DNA from: Beta vulgaris subsp. vulgaris
Taxonomy: Eukaryota; Streptophyta; Magnoliopsida; Caryophyllales; Amaranthaceae
Direction: 5' to 3'
NCBI RefSeq assembly: GCF_026745355.1
Contig: NC_079203.1
Location: forward strand, 4,521,362-4,585,361
DNA length: 64,000 bases
Both the position numbers and the translations under genes were made by a program. Below are positions 44,728 to 60,600 of this stretch, one piece after another (within the stretch, counting starts at the first letter, position 1; every line of letters begins with the position of its first letter). The notes beneath the pieces were generated by a model. The model saw only the letters and a list, made by a program, of their open reading frames with translations. It ran no database searches and was not told the DNA's origin.

Positions 44728-45161
44728 CACAATGTCTTGTGAGCATTTCAAAAACACAAAACACATCATCGTGTCCGATTCAAAGAATATTGTACAATGG
44801 TGTACCGAGAATTCAGGAGGGCCACCGAATATTGGGTTTTCTCTAAACTTCAACAGGAATGCGAGAAACTCATGGTTAAACCTGTCGATTATTCACAAAG
44901 AAAGAGAATCAAATATGGTGGCCGATTCTTTGGCTAAACAAGGCCCAAGCAGAGCAGACGAGTTCGTGGCATGGTCCTAAATCTACTTCTCACCCTATGG
45001 CAGGAAGATCAATATGTAGAAGGTGATAAAATGTAATATCCTTTAGAACGAATCCTGTCAAATATTAGAAAGCAACGAAGTGCCTTTGTAATAGGACTAT
45101 GCTCCTCTTGTACTGCTTAATATAATCAATAAAAACCAACACAAATTATCAAAAAAAAAAA
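44728..45161 (+). mobile_element. 5'-truncated LINE, RNase H end with poly(A) and TSD
   Basis: Residues IIVSDSKNIVQW and IHKERESNMVADSLAKQG are the end of a LINE RNase H domain. The frame stops near 44980, and an AATCAATAAAAACC region and A tail end at about 45161. GAATGTTAGTTAAT (44714-44727) and GAATGTTACTTAAT (45163-45176) form a 14-bp duplication with one mismatch. It is a typical dead-on-arrival L1-type copy. Confidence 0.85.
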
Positions 45162-45179
45162 GGAATGTTACTTAATAAA

Positions 45180-48100
45180 CTCTCCGATATTAATACCTGC
45201 TTTTTTGTGCACAAGAATTTAGAAGAAATAGATATCTGACTCATACAAGAGAAGAGGTGAGGAAGATGGTGTCTCTGTTTAAAAATACTAAATTACCCTT
45301 AATGATCTAATGGAATGAAAAAAATTACAAAAAAAAAACAATTTAAGAATCGTTTTCCATTTCAACTTTACATTTTAAGTGGATATAAGACACTATTTTA
45401 AATTGATGCACGCATCGTGTGCATATAAGGCTATTATTAACTTATTGCATGTTGTATTGAAAGTAATGTTGTGGGCCAAGAAAGTAGAGTGAGAAAAACT
45501 TTATGTAAAGATAATATTATAAATTTGATAGGACCACTCAAAAAAAAAATAAAGTAAACTAAGAAATGACAATCCAAAAAGGAAAGTGAGTAAATTAGTA
45601 AAAACTAGAGGAAGTAAAGATAGAGTCGAGTAACATAAAATTTGTAATGTGTATTTGTAAGACTAAGTGTTTGATTTCTCAACATTAAATAAGAAGTATA
45701 TACATTAATATAAAGAAGAATATTATGATTTTTTTTTTTTATATTTAAAATACAAAGATATTGAAATCTAATTATTCAAGTAAAATAAAAGGAACAAAGC
45801 TAGAAAAAAAGCCAATCAAAAGATAAAAATATAGAGAAAAATACTATCATATTATATTTTTATGATAGTAAAATCATAATAGCAGAAGCTAAATAACCAC
45901 GTTCATCAGTAAGCTGCTTCACTTCACAGAAAATTCCAAGAACTGTAGCAAAGTTCTACTGCAGATACTAAAATTTGACCTAAGTCTGCTTTCTATTTTT
46001 CGGGTTCCTATAAGAGCCTACACCTTAAGCTGAAGAGCTGAAGATGCTTGAAGAGTAGCACCAAATTCCCACAGCAAAAGGAAAATGGAGTCTGATCGAG
46101 CATCAAATGATAAAGCCATGAAAATCAATTGGTTCCGTCAAGCTAGCTATATGTTGTGTACTGTCAACTATTTCTACATAAGGTAGCAATATGATATCTT
46201 GAACGGTTACGAACCCGGGGAAACTAGCAAAAATAGACGCCTCACAAGTTCCATATAGATTACTTCTCAATACTATTTCGTGTACTCATTCTTGAATACC
46301 TAATATGGTCGAGTATTCATGTGGTATTTTCTCAGATTTTGCGTGTGACATGTTCCTTTTAGTTCTCCAAGTAACGCTCTTTTCATTGCAATGCTGATCG
46401 TATCACCTTGACCTTGCATGCCTTGTAGGCAGGCTTACTGTGCTTTTGAAGTTCTAAGGAGTGATGATAATTGTTTGAGGTGCTTTGATCATTATACAAT
46501 GCATGCTGCCTCAAATAAAAACTGAAGTACCGGATAATATAGCCTATCTAGAGTCCGAGGAAACAGAACTACAAGAGTGTTTATGCTTGCAACAGGCAAT
46601 CACCAGCCACTGCATTCAAATAAGATGTGCACTGACTCACCCTCTACGAAGCAGATCATATGTTTGTTATGAACTAGCATAACTTGGACTAATTAAGGAC
46701 AAGATTTAATTAGTAAAATCAGAGTTGTATTGATAATTTTCTGATAAACTGATAATAGAAGGATAAATACAAGCTTTCGAGAGGCTTGCTCTCTCCCAAA
46801 AGAACTCTTAAAATTAGTTACATGGACTCTTCAACTCACCTCAACTACCCCTGTCAGATCCCCTTGACACTCGGATGTGGACACGGACACTTGGAAACTT
46901 CATTTTGGGCCAAAATCACTAAAAGTTTTCATAGATTAGCCGAGTCAGACACCGGGTAACATAGCTTAAAAGATCACTAAGAACACTCATCAAAATTCAG
47001 CATGCCTTTCCTTTTCTCCTTACCCTATATATAGAGTATTTCCCTTAATAACCTACCTAGCTTATTTCCCAAACTACTAATCAAGATAATACTTAAATTA
47101 CCCTCCCCCTAATATCAGTTCATTACAATGTTACTCTTTCTCACTTAAATTTCATCTGAAATCCCAACATGTTCTAAAGCTTTCTTTGCCGAGCTAAAAA
47201 TATGGCAGGTTTTCCCCAAAATAATCAATTTTGATACTTGGGTATATACATATCCAACACTCGTAGCAGCGTTTGAGTAGCATGAAAAAATCACATTCAC
47301 TCCTTAACACCTACTCCAAAGTATTAATAAGCAATTAAAACTATTCAACAACTGTTCTTATGCAATACTCGGAAACAACTTTTCAAGTAGCTTCATAGGT
47401 GAAAATTGGTGTTCGGCGAACTTATTCTTTGAGGTAGATTTAAGTGGTCAAGGTCGTTTTTTTTTGGACAGTAGCTTTCCAGACAAAGCTAGCTTTTGAA
47501 GGTAGTTCATTTTTGTTCTATAAACCTCCAACAAATGACATCTAACAACTTCTAATATAACCAACTAATACCTAAGAAGTATAACTCACACCAATTACTT
47601 TTGCCAAACAAACCTTTAAGCTGCCTTATTTTCGCCTAAGAGCACCCAGCATTACAGCAAAGCCATACAGCAAAGCCCTGTAAACCGAGCTCAATCTCTA
47701 GAAACACAAATCCAGTGCACGTGCTCAACAGCAAAATCAATGTTGCACATACCCGAGCTTCCACAAAAGCTTGAACTAATTTCATACAACTATAACCGCT
47801 GTGAATCACTGAGTTGTAGTTCTTGAGAATTAAAAATCAAAACATTTCACACTTTCGTTATGAATATATCCCACGCGCAAAACACCTTTGAGCATGGTAC
47901 GGATTTATTATGCTCACCTCTCCCCTTCCTAATATCTGCCCCTTACAAAATTATACTATTAGCCATTAGAATTAAAGAGCAACCAAGTACTGAAGTAAGT
48001 GGTAACCACTACAGAAGTATCCAATCAAACTAAGAGCCATGAACAGGAAGAAAAAAATTGTAAAAGCAGCTATACGATGTTTGAATTTTGATAAAGCTAT

Positions 48101-48325
48101 TTAAACAGCAAGTAATCATATAGAACTCAAGATACTCAGATAAAACAGAAATAAGACTTGCAAGATATCTCAGTAAAATTCGGAAAATTCAACATAACTA
48201 CAACTGCTTCACCTTCAATCAGTAAGACCTCGGCTGAAAAACCACACAAGAACACTGAATTGAGAACAAAGAAAGCTTGGAATCACAAAATACGAGAAAC
48301 ATATTCGATTAGATTAGCATGAGAT
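45180..48325. other. Long intergenic stretch
   Basis: I see no supported gene. At 45258-45440 there is sequence like the possible Helitron start at 7660 and a GCACGCATCGTGTGC hairpin. At 46850-46960 there are GGACACGGACAC motifs like those of the element at 31819. The 65-residue frame near 46485 has no recognisable domain. Confidence 0.35.
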
Positions 48326-49934
<1,609 letters not shown>

Positions 49935-49939
49935 TTAAA

Positions 49940-50950
49940 AGTGTTGCTTGAGAAGGATACTTCCTGAAAGAGGTGCCTTGCACTTCGTAGATGGTGCTAA
50001 GTGCTATTGTAATTTGTGAGGGGGTGTGCGCATATCAATATAGCTAATAAGTCGAATGTATATAAATAACAAGTCAAATGAATATATGTAGATTACTAAT
50101 AAATCAAATGAATATATGTATATCTTTGTTAGTATATTACATGTTAATTGGTATTGGTCTTTATACTCATAACATAGTGCTTGGTGTTTATCATGCGACT
50201 TTTTCTACCATACGGACGTGTGCACCTACTAATTTGCAGGTGTCATGTCTTGGAGCTTGGAAGTTCTTTTTTCGCAAATTAGATCTTACACCTGGACACT
50301 TGGAGATTGAAAGATGATTTAGAATAAGGATTTTACATATTTTCATTTACCTTGTTTTTAAAATTTTACCATTTTAAAGTTAATGACTCAATAAAAATCA
50401 CCACCTAACTTATTTTCAAGTAAGATTCTAGTCAAGTCGGGTCCACAAGACGAATTTTTTTTTTTTACTCTTTATCTCCTTCATTTGACCCAAAAAAACC
50501 ATCACACCAGGCGATTTTCTCTCTTCACTTGTGGTCAAGTATGGTAGACAAGGGTAAGCCCTAAGTTAATTTGCTTTTAGAAGAAAAGAATTTGTGATAT
50601 GAGATGGAAGAAAGGTTTGAGAAAATGATGATTTTGTTTTAAGGAGGAAAAGAAAGAAAGGAGAAGGGGGTAGAGAGAACAAAAAAGAGGAAAATTAAAA
50701 ATTATATCCATTATGATAGGTCCTATTTGGTCGAAATTTTGGTCTGTGATTGAGTTAAGTGGTAAATTTTAGCAACTCATAAAGTTTAAGGTTAAAAAGT
50801 TGGTAAGGTTGATTAGAACCTTAGATTAAATGAACATATTTCATTTTCATCTATAAAAGTACATATGGTTTATAATGAAAGAATAGTGTAATCTATTGTA
50901 CTTACTCTCATATTCTCATACAAGAATTACATTCAGGTGAGAACAATTCT
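49940..50950. other. Intergenic, upstream of the acetyltransferase gene
   Basis: It holds the acetyltransferase promoter side and AT-rich sequence. A repeat AATCAAATGAATATATGTA occurs twice near 50060-50115. No gene is recognised. Confidence 0.35.
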
Positions 50951-50954
50951 TATA

Positions 50955-51220
50955 CTTCCTTCGTAACAAAAATAGATGTAACACTTTGAAGATTGCACTA
51001 TTCACCTACTACATTTGATCATGTATTTTTTAGTTTTAGATAAAATCGACTATTATGATATGATATGTTGTCAAATTCGTTTCAATGTATATTTTCATAA
51101 TATTAACTTCTTATAACTTTTACTAATACACAATTAAAATTATTAATGCTCAAAGTACTCCATCGACAAGCATGAAAGCCAAATTGTAACAATTATTTTG
51201 TTAGGGAGGAACTGAGGAAG
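50955..51220. mobile_element. Degenerate Stowaway-like MITE
   Basis: The left end CTTCCTTCGTAACAAAAATA and a reversed right part CTCCCTAACAAAATAA match, with a TA at the left flank. The right border is eroded. Confidence 0.5.
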
Positions 51221-51661
51221 TTAAGAACCTCAATTCCTATAATTCTTATATAAGAACATAAAAACTATGGAATGATAATCCATTTTAGTTAAATGTTAAA
51301 ATATCATATAATTCTTTAAGAAAATCTGACCTCGTAAAAGATAGAAAATAACATTTTGTCATTCAAACCAACAGGTGGGAAGAAAACACTAGAAAGTTCA
51401 ACCCCACCATTTTGTCTCAGTTGTAATGTTGTATACACCTGGGAGTTATGGCTGCTTAAGAAAATGGTCTGCCTCACAAGCCAAAGAATCCATAGAATCA
51501 TTCCCCAAGAAAAGTACGCACAAGTTCAAGGACAACCCATGTTCAACATTTACATTACAAATTCATTTGCTTTCCTTTCTTCTGTGTGCAGTTTCCTGAA
51601 AAAGCTTAAAACACATAGGAAGCTGTTTCTTATTCTTATGGAAAATTGAACGATTTACCAT

Positions 51662-54600
51662 TCAACGGACTCTCTCTTTCTCAAGCCTTGCTACCTCTTC
51701 ATGGTGCTTCCTTTCGGCTTCCTGTTGTTCTCTTTCCTCATCTTCCTCGGCCTCAATGTCATCTCTCTCATCCAACTCTTTAGATGCAGCCATTGCTCTA
51801 ACTACAGGATCTCTTAACTCCCCAATTAGTCCTCCGCCAAGTTTGTACTCTTCTTCATCCCCGATCAGGAATAAACGTTGATCTGGTCCCTCTGCCATCG
51901 GAATGTCCACAGCTAGTAACTTGCAGTCATACTGCATGTAACATACACGGTTCCAACATTAGGTCATACAGTTATCAGCTTCAGATTAGAGCCAACTAAA
52001 AATGCCATGCAAATTAGACCCACTTATCTAACTTATTTATCATAAACTACTGTGTTCAGCTTCTTACTGTGACTGTGACAAAGCATTACATGTAATCGAA
52101 ATGAGCAAGCAATTACTATAAGTAAAACGCTAATCTCTAAAACAATGAGTGATGAGAAAGCAACCAGCATAGAAACAAACCTTGCCATCTTTCTTCTTGA
52201 CTTGAACGCTCACTAACCCTTTCCTTTCAGGGCCTCGTATTGGGAAGATAAGAAAACAACGCTTACTCCTCAGCCTAGGTTTCAATTTGGACATTGTAAG
52301 CCCACCTCCTGACATCACATATGCTCTCAAGTCCGTTCCAGCAAGAGGAGCACCCATAACTTCAAGAATGCCAGCAGATGTATTGAGCTCCTTCATGGCC
52401 ATCCTATAAACTTTATCTGGGTTGATTGTATATCTTGAACGAAGATAGAGGCCCTATCGCAAGAAGAGTAGAAGTACCAAAAACCAATTAGGGGTAAAGT
52501 TGACATCAGTACAAACAGGAAATGTGAAAGTGTCACAAGACAACATGGCTACACATCATAAGCAGGGAACATGTTAGAAGGCTGAATACAATTGAAAGCC
52601 TTATAATCCATAACCCACTCCTCCCCCAACCCACAAAATGAAACATGCATTTGCAGCAAAGAAAGACTAAGTTGTTAGACAACTACTTAATTTCCTAAAA
52701 CTAACAAATTCTTTTTAGTCGACACAGACGCAGAATAGACTGATGAAAGGGCTGGTTGATGAACATGTCAAATCTGGGTTTCTGAATTTGTCATCAGTGA
52801 GCAAATTCCAAATTGGATCCATCAATTTCAATTTCTGAGCACCACCACCAGATCAGGAAGAAGGGGAAATTAAGCAATTCAATAGCTTAAGAACCATGCT
52901 GTTAGTTTCATGAGAATAATACAGATAGAAGTTTATCAATTGATGATAAGTTACAATTACCTATTGTACACTTCAATAGCGTAAAAAATGATCGTTTCCG
53001 TTAACAATTCAGAAGCAGTTAAATGTTAATTATTCACATAGAGTTCTTCATTTCATAACACTAAGCATCCCGATTCCCAAATCTACTCTACATATTCTAG
53101 GCTAAGCTGTGCTCAAAGGACTTTACTAGCAACAACGTATATAAGGCTAGCTATGTCAAACTAGCTGTTTAGTTCCAAAAAGTTCAATTGAAGATCATCT
53201 AAGAATACTAATCTTGGCACAAACAAAAAAGAGGGAAGGAGAGAGAGAGGGAGATTCACAAACACAGTAGCACCTTCTCCGTCCACCAAAACAACCATTA
53301 AGTGTCAACAGATTCTGGGAATTGGTGTTGCATCTTGTTCCAGATAAGAACTCATAATACAGTTTGCAGAAGTTACATCTTTGGGACAAGGTAGTTTTTA
53401 TATTTTTACTGCTCATTTATAACCAAGATAAATAACCACATGAGTTAAACACTTCTCCCAAACTTTCCCTTAGTCCCTCTCAGAAATACCTAGTTGCACA
53501 AAAAGCCACCAATGTAGATCAAACTCAATCGATGAAGGGTTAGATTTCCAAGTCTTATTGCATACTATAAATCAGTCTCCACTGACAGTCTGACACACTA
53601 ATGAACAAAACACAATAACAAGAAAAAATTCAGCAAAACCTAACCTTTCCTAAGGATCAAAATTTCTTCTCTTATATTCATAAAAAGAAGCTAAGTTGGG
53701 GTTTTTTAAAGGGCTCGGCCAACTAACCTATAAAGTATCCCAAAGATAAATCAAACAATCTAATACGGCTTCACATCTTCTTCCAAAGAATTCCAAATAA
53801 CATAATGTCTTTACTCTTTATAAAGATCACAACATTAAACCTAATAATATAGATAAACAGGAGACAGGATGTAAATAAACAGGGACCAGTATGAGAAAGT
53901 TTGTTTAGTTGATCCTCTAACTCCATCTTACAGCAGAGAAAAGATAAAAGTTAAGAAAATATTGATTTCCTTGGTGTCTATCTAGCATACCTATCAAAAG
54001 AAAAACCTTGGAAGGAAAACTCTGGAATGAGTTTAAAGGGAAATGAAATAGCAGGAGCAAGGAAGCTAGAAGTGATCAACATTCCAGTAGCAGCAGTTTA
54101 TTTATATGCTCACTGAAAAAGTTACACCGACTTATCCCTAGCCTGAAAGAGGTAAAATTTGCGTCCAAATAAATATTTTCAGTGGCCTGTTAAGGGAAGT
54201 GAACTAAATCTAGTTTCACTTCGATTCATGAGTCAGATTTCAATAATCAAGCTGCTTATGGCATGATCATGCTGCCTCAGAATGATTCGAGAATGGGATG
54301 AAAGCAACGAACAGCAATTTTGGTTGGTTCAACACAAACCCAGTCCATATGCACAAAACATTGAGCCTTTTAGGTTTACTTTGTCCTGTGTTACATGTCC
54401 AGTTATTGAAACGGCTATTTCATGAAGTCTTCCATGATTTTGGCCCAACATGAAGTGTCCAAGAGTCCATACCCATGTCACAGTGTCGAGGATCAAGAGT
54501 CTACAGCAGCCTGGCTCTCTATATGACAAGGGTAGGGTTGTATAAATCTGACCTAGTCACCTCCCTTAGTCCACTATAACCAAGAGCCTCTTTACAGGCA

Positions 54601-57600
54601 TTCGTTAACATTCATCTTGAAGAGTTTAGTGTTAGTCAAGATTGGCACATTGATTGCCTATAAAATATGATTAAAAAGGACCATTGTCATTTAGATGATC
54701 TGGTCTGTAATAATTTTTTGTTCAGATGTACCTGCTTGTTCTACATAAAGATATCTTAAACCATGTTCTCATACTCAATTGCATCTAAGCAGTAACATGC
54801 AGCTGCATTATCTGGATTTCCCCATAAAATGTTGTAAGCTTTTCTTTCCTCGGAAATTGTTGGTTAATTTTAGGATAACTTTTTGGGAACTCAAAATTCA
54901 CATTTGAAATTCGGAACAATTTAAGATCTGAACGGTAGTGATACGAGTTAGGGGACAACGAAAAGGTGTATCATAGACAAATCTCAGCCTCAATGGAGTA
55001 ATAACACATCTGTTAAGGGTTCACAGTCTACAATTATGCTACATTAGCTCACTACATCATCCGACATGTTCTAAAATCTCGATTGAAGCCTTATATCTCA
55101 GTCGTGGTAAGCTCATAAACCTTTAAAATCGCGATGAGGGGAAGGGACCGAGACACCTTAGTCTATAATAACAAAGCTGAATACTATTACGCAGTAATAG
55201 TAACTTTTTGTGGGCAATGAAACAAATGGAGGGGGAGGATGAGAAATAATCTCTACTCTTAGCATAAGAGTAATAGATTGAGGGAAAAAATCATCTCCAA
55301 GGAAACATCATCTAGGTGTCCTCTCAAAGGAATCATATATATACCTGTTCCTTCAAACATTCTGAGATTTCTCTCCACCATAATGGCTAGATTTTTCTCC
55401 TGTCTCCACCATAACAGCTAAGCCATAGCCAAACAAATCTTAGCTCGCAATTCGAGCTTCTTTTACTCTTTCTAAATCATTACCCTTTGCTGAGTCTTTT
55501 ATCACCTTCTACCAGATTTTGTGAAAACAAGAAAGCTTATTTGAAATAAATTTCTTTTCCTCTTCTTCTTATTCTTTTTCCCTCCACTCGCTGCCAAAGA
55601 ACGGTGGCTCGGTTACTTGAAAGACCAGGAAGCTTTGCTTCAACTCACTCTCATTCAAAGATTTCTCATAGGCTTTTCCCCGCATTAATGAGGAAGAGAA
55701 AAGAAGAATGAATACACTTGAAAATTAACAATTTCTTTTAGTACACTGACACAATCAGCGAAAACCCTTGAAGTATATGCGTATTGATTGAGGTTAAAAT
55801 GGCAAGTCAAAATTTAGATAGTACATTTCGGGAGTCAATCTAGATTCAAAAATAATTAGCTGATGATATACAAGAATGCATTCCAGCAATGGTCACATGA
55901 GAAGGAATACTAGCTAGATTCTTGACGCATGCATTATGCAAGTCGGACAGGGAAAGAAGCATGGTAGACTAACTGGAAACTTATGCGGCTCATGTGCAGA
56001 AGATTACATATTTGAATCTTGTCCCGCCTAAGAAGAAGTTCAGCTCCTCCTGTAGCAAAGCTCAAACCTTGATTTATTTTTTTATACAATCATGATAGCA
56101 CAAGACCCTTCTATTCACCAACAAAGGTGACCAGCTTTAGCCATAAGGATTCCTTCTACCCAAAATGCCGTAGAAGGGAGCCCAAAATGGACTGTAATAT
56201 CTTGGTAGTCCTTAATCCTTAAGGTCACATGCAAAGTTGACTTCCAAAAGTAGCCCTAGGCTATGTGACCAGAAATTTTATGGGATAGTGATGGAAAATA
56301 TTGAATATGAGACTAGAGTCGTTGTTTGACCTTGAAAACGGATATTGGTTATAATGGAATTGGAGAGGAAAAGCAAGGAATTCCCAAAAAAATTAAAGTT
56401 GTGCAAGGACGCTTGGACAAGGGCAGTCCGAACTCGAACATGAGAAATCAACTTCAGTTCAATTAGTCCCCTATCTAAATCTTAATCCCTTTTTTTCCTA
56501 AGAGAGCGAGCGAAGCAAGCGGTATATAACATACACGCCTGGTAAAAGAGCTAGTTTGTCTTCACAAATATTTAACCTTTTCACTAAGTTTACTGTAGTA
56601 GATATACTCCCTCCGCTCCCCAATAAACTTCTCGTGACACTGTACTAGGTAGGGGTAGGATAAAATTAGCCAAAACATCCACGCCGGTCGGCAACTCCGG
56701 GGACACAGCAGTATAATTTATAGATGCAAAAACACCACTAAAAATTAATACAGAAGAAACCTTGGATAGAGAATCACCACCAAGGGGTGGAGAGATTACA
56801 CTCAACCTAAACAACACTCAACGTGTTTGATAATATTTGGACGCAAAACAGCTCGACTTTGCCAATTACATCTATGGCCTTTTACAGCCTTATTTTTACT
56901 ACTACAACTACCTTTTTCATTGCTAATCTTTATTTCCGTGAGGTGGTATGCCTACATGAAATTCCAAATACCATCACTTCAGATCGAGATGTTAAGTTCA
57001 TGAGCCGTTTCTAGAGAACTCTTTGGCGCAAACTGGGAACTAAGCTATAATTTTACTCTACAGCAAATCCGGTAAAATTGAAGTTGTCAACAGGAGACTT
57101 GAAAATATGTTGAAAAGTCTTGTCAATAAGAATCTCCGACAATGGTACGTGATGCTACCTTGAATTTGCCTATAATTGCTCCCCTAGTCAAACTACTAGT
57201 GAAAGTCCTTTCAAGATCATATATGGTAAGAATCCAACTACACGAGTTAATCTAGCTCTGTTACCTTCCCCTCACCACTCGAACGAGCTAAAGAAATTGA
57301 GTTTACATGAGAAAGTTCGCCCAGATCATAAGACAAAATCAACGTTATCAAGAGCAGGCAAGTAAATTTCGCAAACCAACTAAAGGAAGGCAATTTAGTT
57401 CGGATTCACTTGAGATAAGAAAGGTGCCCACAAGGATCACATTGCAAGCTGAAGCCTAGAGCTAATGGACCATTTCAAGGTGTTAAAACGGATTGGAGAA
57501 AATGCATACAAAATCGAGCTTCCAGGAGAGTACAATGTTTCCGCACCCTTTAATATTGCTAATTTATCACCATATTACGAAGATCTGGAAGAGAGTCTTC

Positions 57601-60600
57601 TCCAACAAGAGGAGCCTGATAGTTGCACTTCTAGAAGCACCCTTTCTCTCTAAATCTTGCAACCCAATAGGCACCCTAGCTACACCATAGCCTATCATCG
57701 AAGACTTGTGAGGAAACTTAGTACAATATTTCAGTCCAACTTAGCAATGAAGAAGGTACTCGTAATAGTAGTAAAAATATAGCTATAAAAAGCCATAGAT
57801 ATAATCAGCAAAGTCAAGTTGTTACGTATCCAAATATTATACACATCGAGTGTTGTTTAGGTTGAGTGTAATCTCCCTATCCCTTGGTGGTATTTCTGTA
57901 TCCAAGGTTTCATCTCTATTTAATTTCTAGTGGTGTTTCTGTATCTAGAAATTATGGAGTTGTATCGCTCGAGTTGCCGACCGACGTGGTGTTTCGGCTA
58001 ATCTTATCCTACCCCTCCTAGTAGGGTGTCATCTCATTTATCCTTTTCACATTTGCCAACGTACCTTTTGTAGCATTTATAGTTATATATTATTAAAAGT
58101 TATAAAAGTTTGATTTTCGTAATGTACTAAATAAGATTAATCAAACAAGACCCCACGTGACTATGTTTTTTCTTATATATTGGAAGATATGTTTACTTAT
58201 GAATAGTGCCAAAATTAGAAACGGAAAGACTTTTAAGGGACGAAGGGAGTAGTATATTTGCTTTGTTATCATTTAAAGCATTTGAAGTGAGATTCTCAGC
58301 CATGTTTCATTAGCAGTCACCACAAGCTAGTTCACCAAAAAGCCTAAGTATGTTCTTATGACTTCTACGTACAAAAGTACAATAAGGGAAATGACACTAG
58401 AGCTGACAAATGAGTCGTGTCATCTCAGGTTCGCGTTAGTAGCACATAATAAGCGTGTCAAGAACCCTTGAAACTAATGCGACCCGTTTAATCAAATGTG
58501 TCAGAATTGTAAGTACATAATAAGAAAATTTAAACAAGTAATTATTTTCTCATGTTTGATTATGTTACATTATGTAGGTCGCTAGTTAACCCCTAACTTT
58601 TTAGTACTTCCTCCGTTTCTTTTTAGATGTTACACTTTCTATTTTAGGAAGTTTTAATTAGATGTTACACTTTTATTTTGGGTAATAACTTCTCTCTATC
58701 TCTCTCCTATCACATGTTCACATGGGACCCTTTGTTTTTCACTCTCTATCTCTCTCCTCTCCAAAAATTACCTAGGAATCCGTGATTTGAAAAGTGTAAC
58801 ATCTAATGAAAAACGGAGGAAGTATGTCAAAGTTCTAAAGCATTGGAATAGATGCAGTTCCAAAGTCAGGTTGGCAAGGGCTTCACTTCCAACTTCCAAG
58901 ACTTGGCTAAGGCCTTCAATCCGGGCCGGGTAAATTGTATTATATCTAACTCTTACCTTCACATCGTACTAAATTTTTTTACCTTTTCACATGTTTAAGT
59001 TAGAAGAGTTGGAGCACGTTATATTCGTGTTTGAAAACCCAACACTAAATTACATGTTTGGGTTGATTGTGTTGACCCACATATATAAACGTGACAGAAT
59101 CTCAACACTAACCCGTTTAATCGTACCGGATTCACGTCATGTTGTCGGGTTGGGTCAACTTTTGTCGGCTCTAGATGGCACTGGCACCCTGAAATATACA
59201 TTCTTCATTTACGCTTGAAGAGAGCAATACATGTTGCACATACTTTATGATATATAGTCTTTATTTTTTCTACTATTTGATTCCAGACAAAGAGAAGGGA
59301 GGAAACAACTGAAAAGAACATTACTGCAATGTAAATGGAATCCCAACTGCTGTAGACCAGAAATGAGTAGGAGAACTAAAACACAATATGACATACTTAA
59401 TTGAAAAAAGGGAAGTTGAGCATCAAAACTGTTTTTTTCCAGTCAAAAGAAAGAGTCTGACCAACAATTAACCCACAATTGAATTTAATCTTCTAAACAG
59501 TGTCTTTTTGTCTTATCATATAAGCAACCTGATTGCGCAACACATCTTTGGGTTCTAGTTGAGGAGCTTTTCTAGTATCTAACAGACAATCCTCAAGCCT
59601 CCAATACACCTCCGAGAGATTCTATCTGCTTCCAGAAACTTTAGCAACAATGCATGGGACAGGCATTAAAACACGGGAAAAAGGGATTACGATTTTGTTA
59701 TCTGAGAACTCAGAAAGTATGGTGTTCAGTCTCCAAATTACCCTGCCTCTAATGAACACAGGGATGTAAGACAATAGATGCTCTTAGAAGTGCAACTATA
59801 ACCAAAACAATGATCAATATTCAGTGTCAATAAACAAACTTCTAGAGGAAGTTATATATCGAACAATCACCAACCTCTGCATCTAATTGAGAATAGGACT
59901 GAGTCAACCTTTAGCAACTGAGCAGAGAATCATATGTACTTCCAACTTATTACAAAATAACAATATGACATGACCGAGGCAACAGAAGTTATCTGCTGCA
60001 AACTAACATCTCTAGATTCAATCCTATTCATCTATAAGCTGCCTATTCAATCCTATTCATCCATAAGCTGCCTATTCAATCCTATTCATCCATAAGCTGC
60101 CGAATTCAATCTTGTGCAAGATACTTTTTTATTGCAATTTGCTAAGATTGAGAATTTGAGATACTTTAACTTTATCTACAATGCAGTGGCCCCAGATTCA
60201 ATTTTCTGGAAATTGAACAGCTTAATAACTAAGGCATACACTAAAGCTTTTCCATTGAAAAATCTAGTCAGTGTTTCCAATTTCATGGCCACAAGGAGGG
60301 TTCCAAGGGAAATACTAGCCTTTGGATAAATGACATAGCTCATCCTAATGCATATAGCTTTGGCAATGAAGCTCTCATGAGAGTCCCTAAGAGGAGTAAA
60401 GTGAACCATCTTATACTAATCTCTAGCACCTCTCCAATCCCCTCCACAAAACCCTACAAAACAGGTTAATTATCCTTCTAGATCTATAATTTCAAAATCA
60501 ATCAGATAAAAACAGAAAGGCAGCACAAGCATCTACATAACTACGAGCAAGAGAAGCCCTTCAGTAGCATCTATTTGCAAATCACATATTATATATATAT

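Larger units (their letters stand above)
56635..58031. mobile_element. Ty3/gypsy-derived element with LTRs in inverted orientation
   Basis: The ends are TGACACTGTACTAGG and, in reverse, TGACACCCTACTAGG, so the roughly 215-bp terminal repeats face each other rather than being direct. TCTCG (56630-56634) and TCTCA (58032-58036) are a 4-of-5 target duplication. Each repeat, read from inside to outside, runs TGTT...GTGTCA, the TG...CA form of an LTR. Between them is a fragment of a gypsy integrase. The inverted arrangement is not that of a normal LTR retrotransposon. Confidence 0.8.
56607..58249. mobile_element. Stowaway MITE split by an LTR element
   Basis: The left end CTCCCTCCGCTCCCCAATAA and the reversed right end CTCCCTTCGTCCCTTAAAAG are inverted. 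TA lies at 56605-56606 and 58250-58251. The interior contains AATAAGATTAATCAAACAAG common in this MITE type. The insertion at 56635-58031 separates the first 28 bp from the rest. Confidence 0.8.

Noticed and set aside
46485..46682. A 65-codon frame
   Set aside because: It is short and isolated with no family resemblance.
55570..55700. A possible N-terminal exon for the TIM21-like gene (minus frame starting MRGKAYEK)
   Set aside because: The exon at 60835-61488 joins in phase at the family's conserved position, so no alternative first exon is needed.
58991..59218. Overlapping 60-75-codon frames
   Set aside because: They lie in the end of the hAT element and its flank, and do not resemble a hAT transposase.
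60114..60409. Frames of 71 and 77 codons on opposite strands in intron 1
   Set aside because: They lie in the large intron without similarity or splice support as an extra exon.
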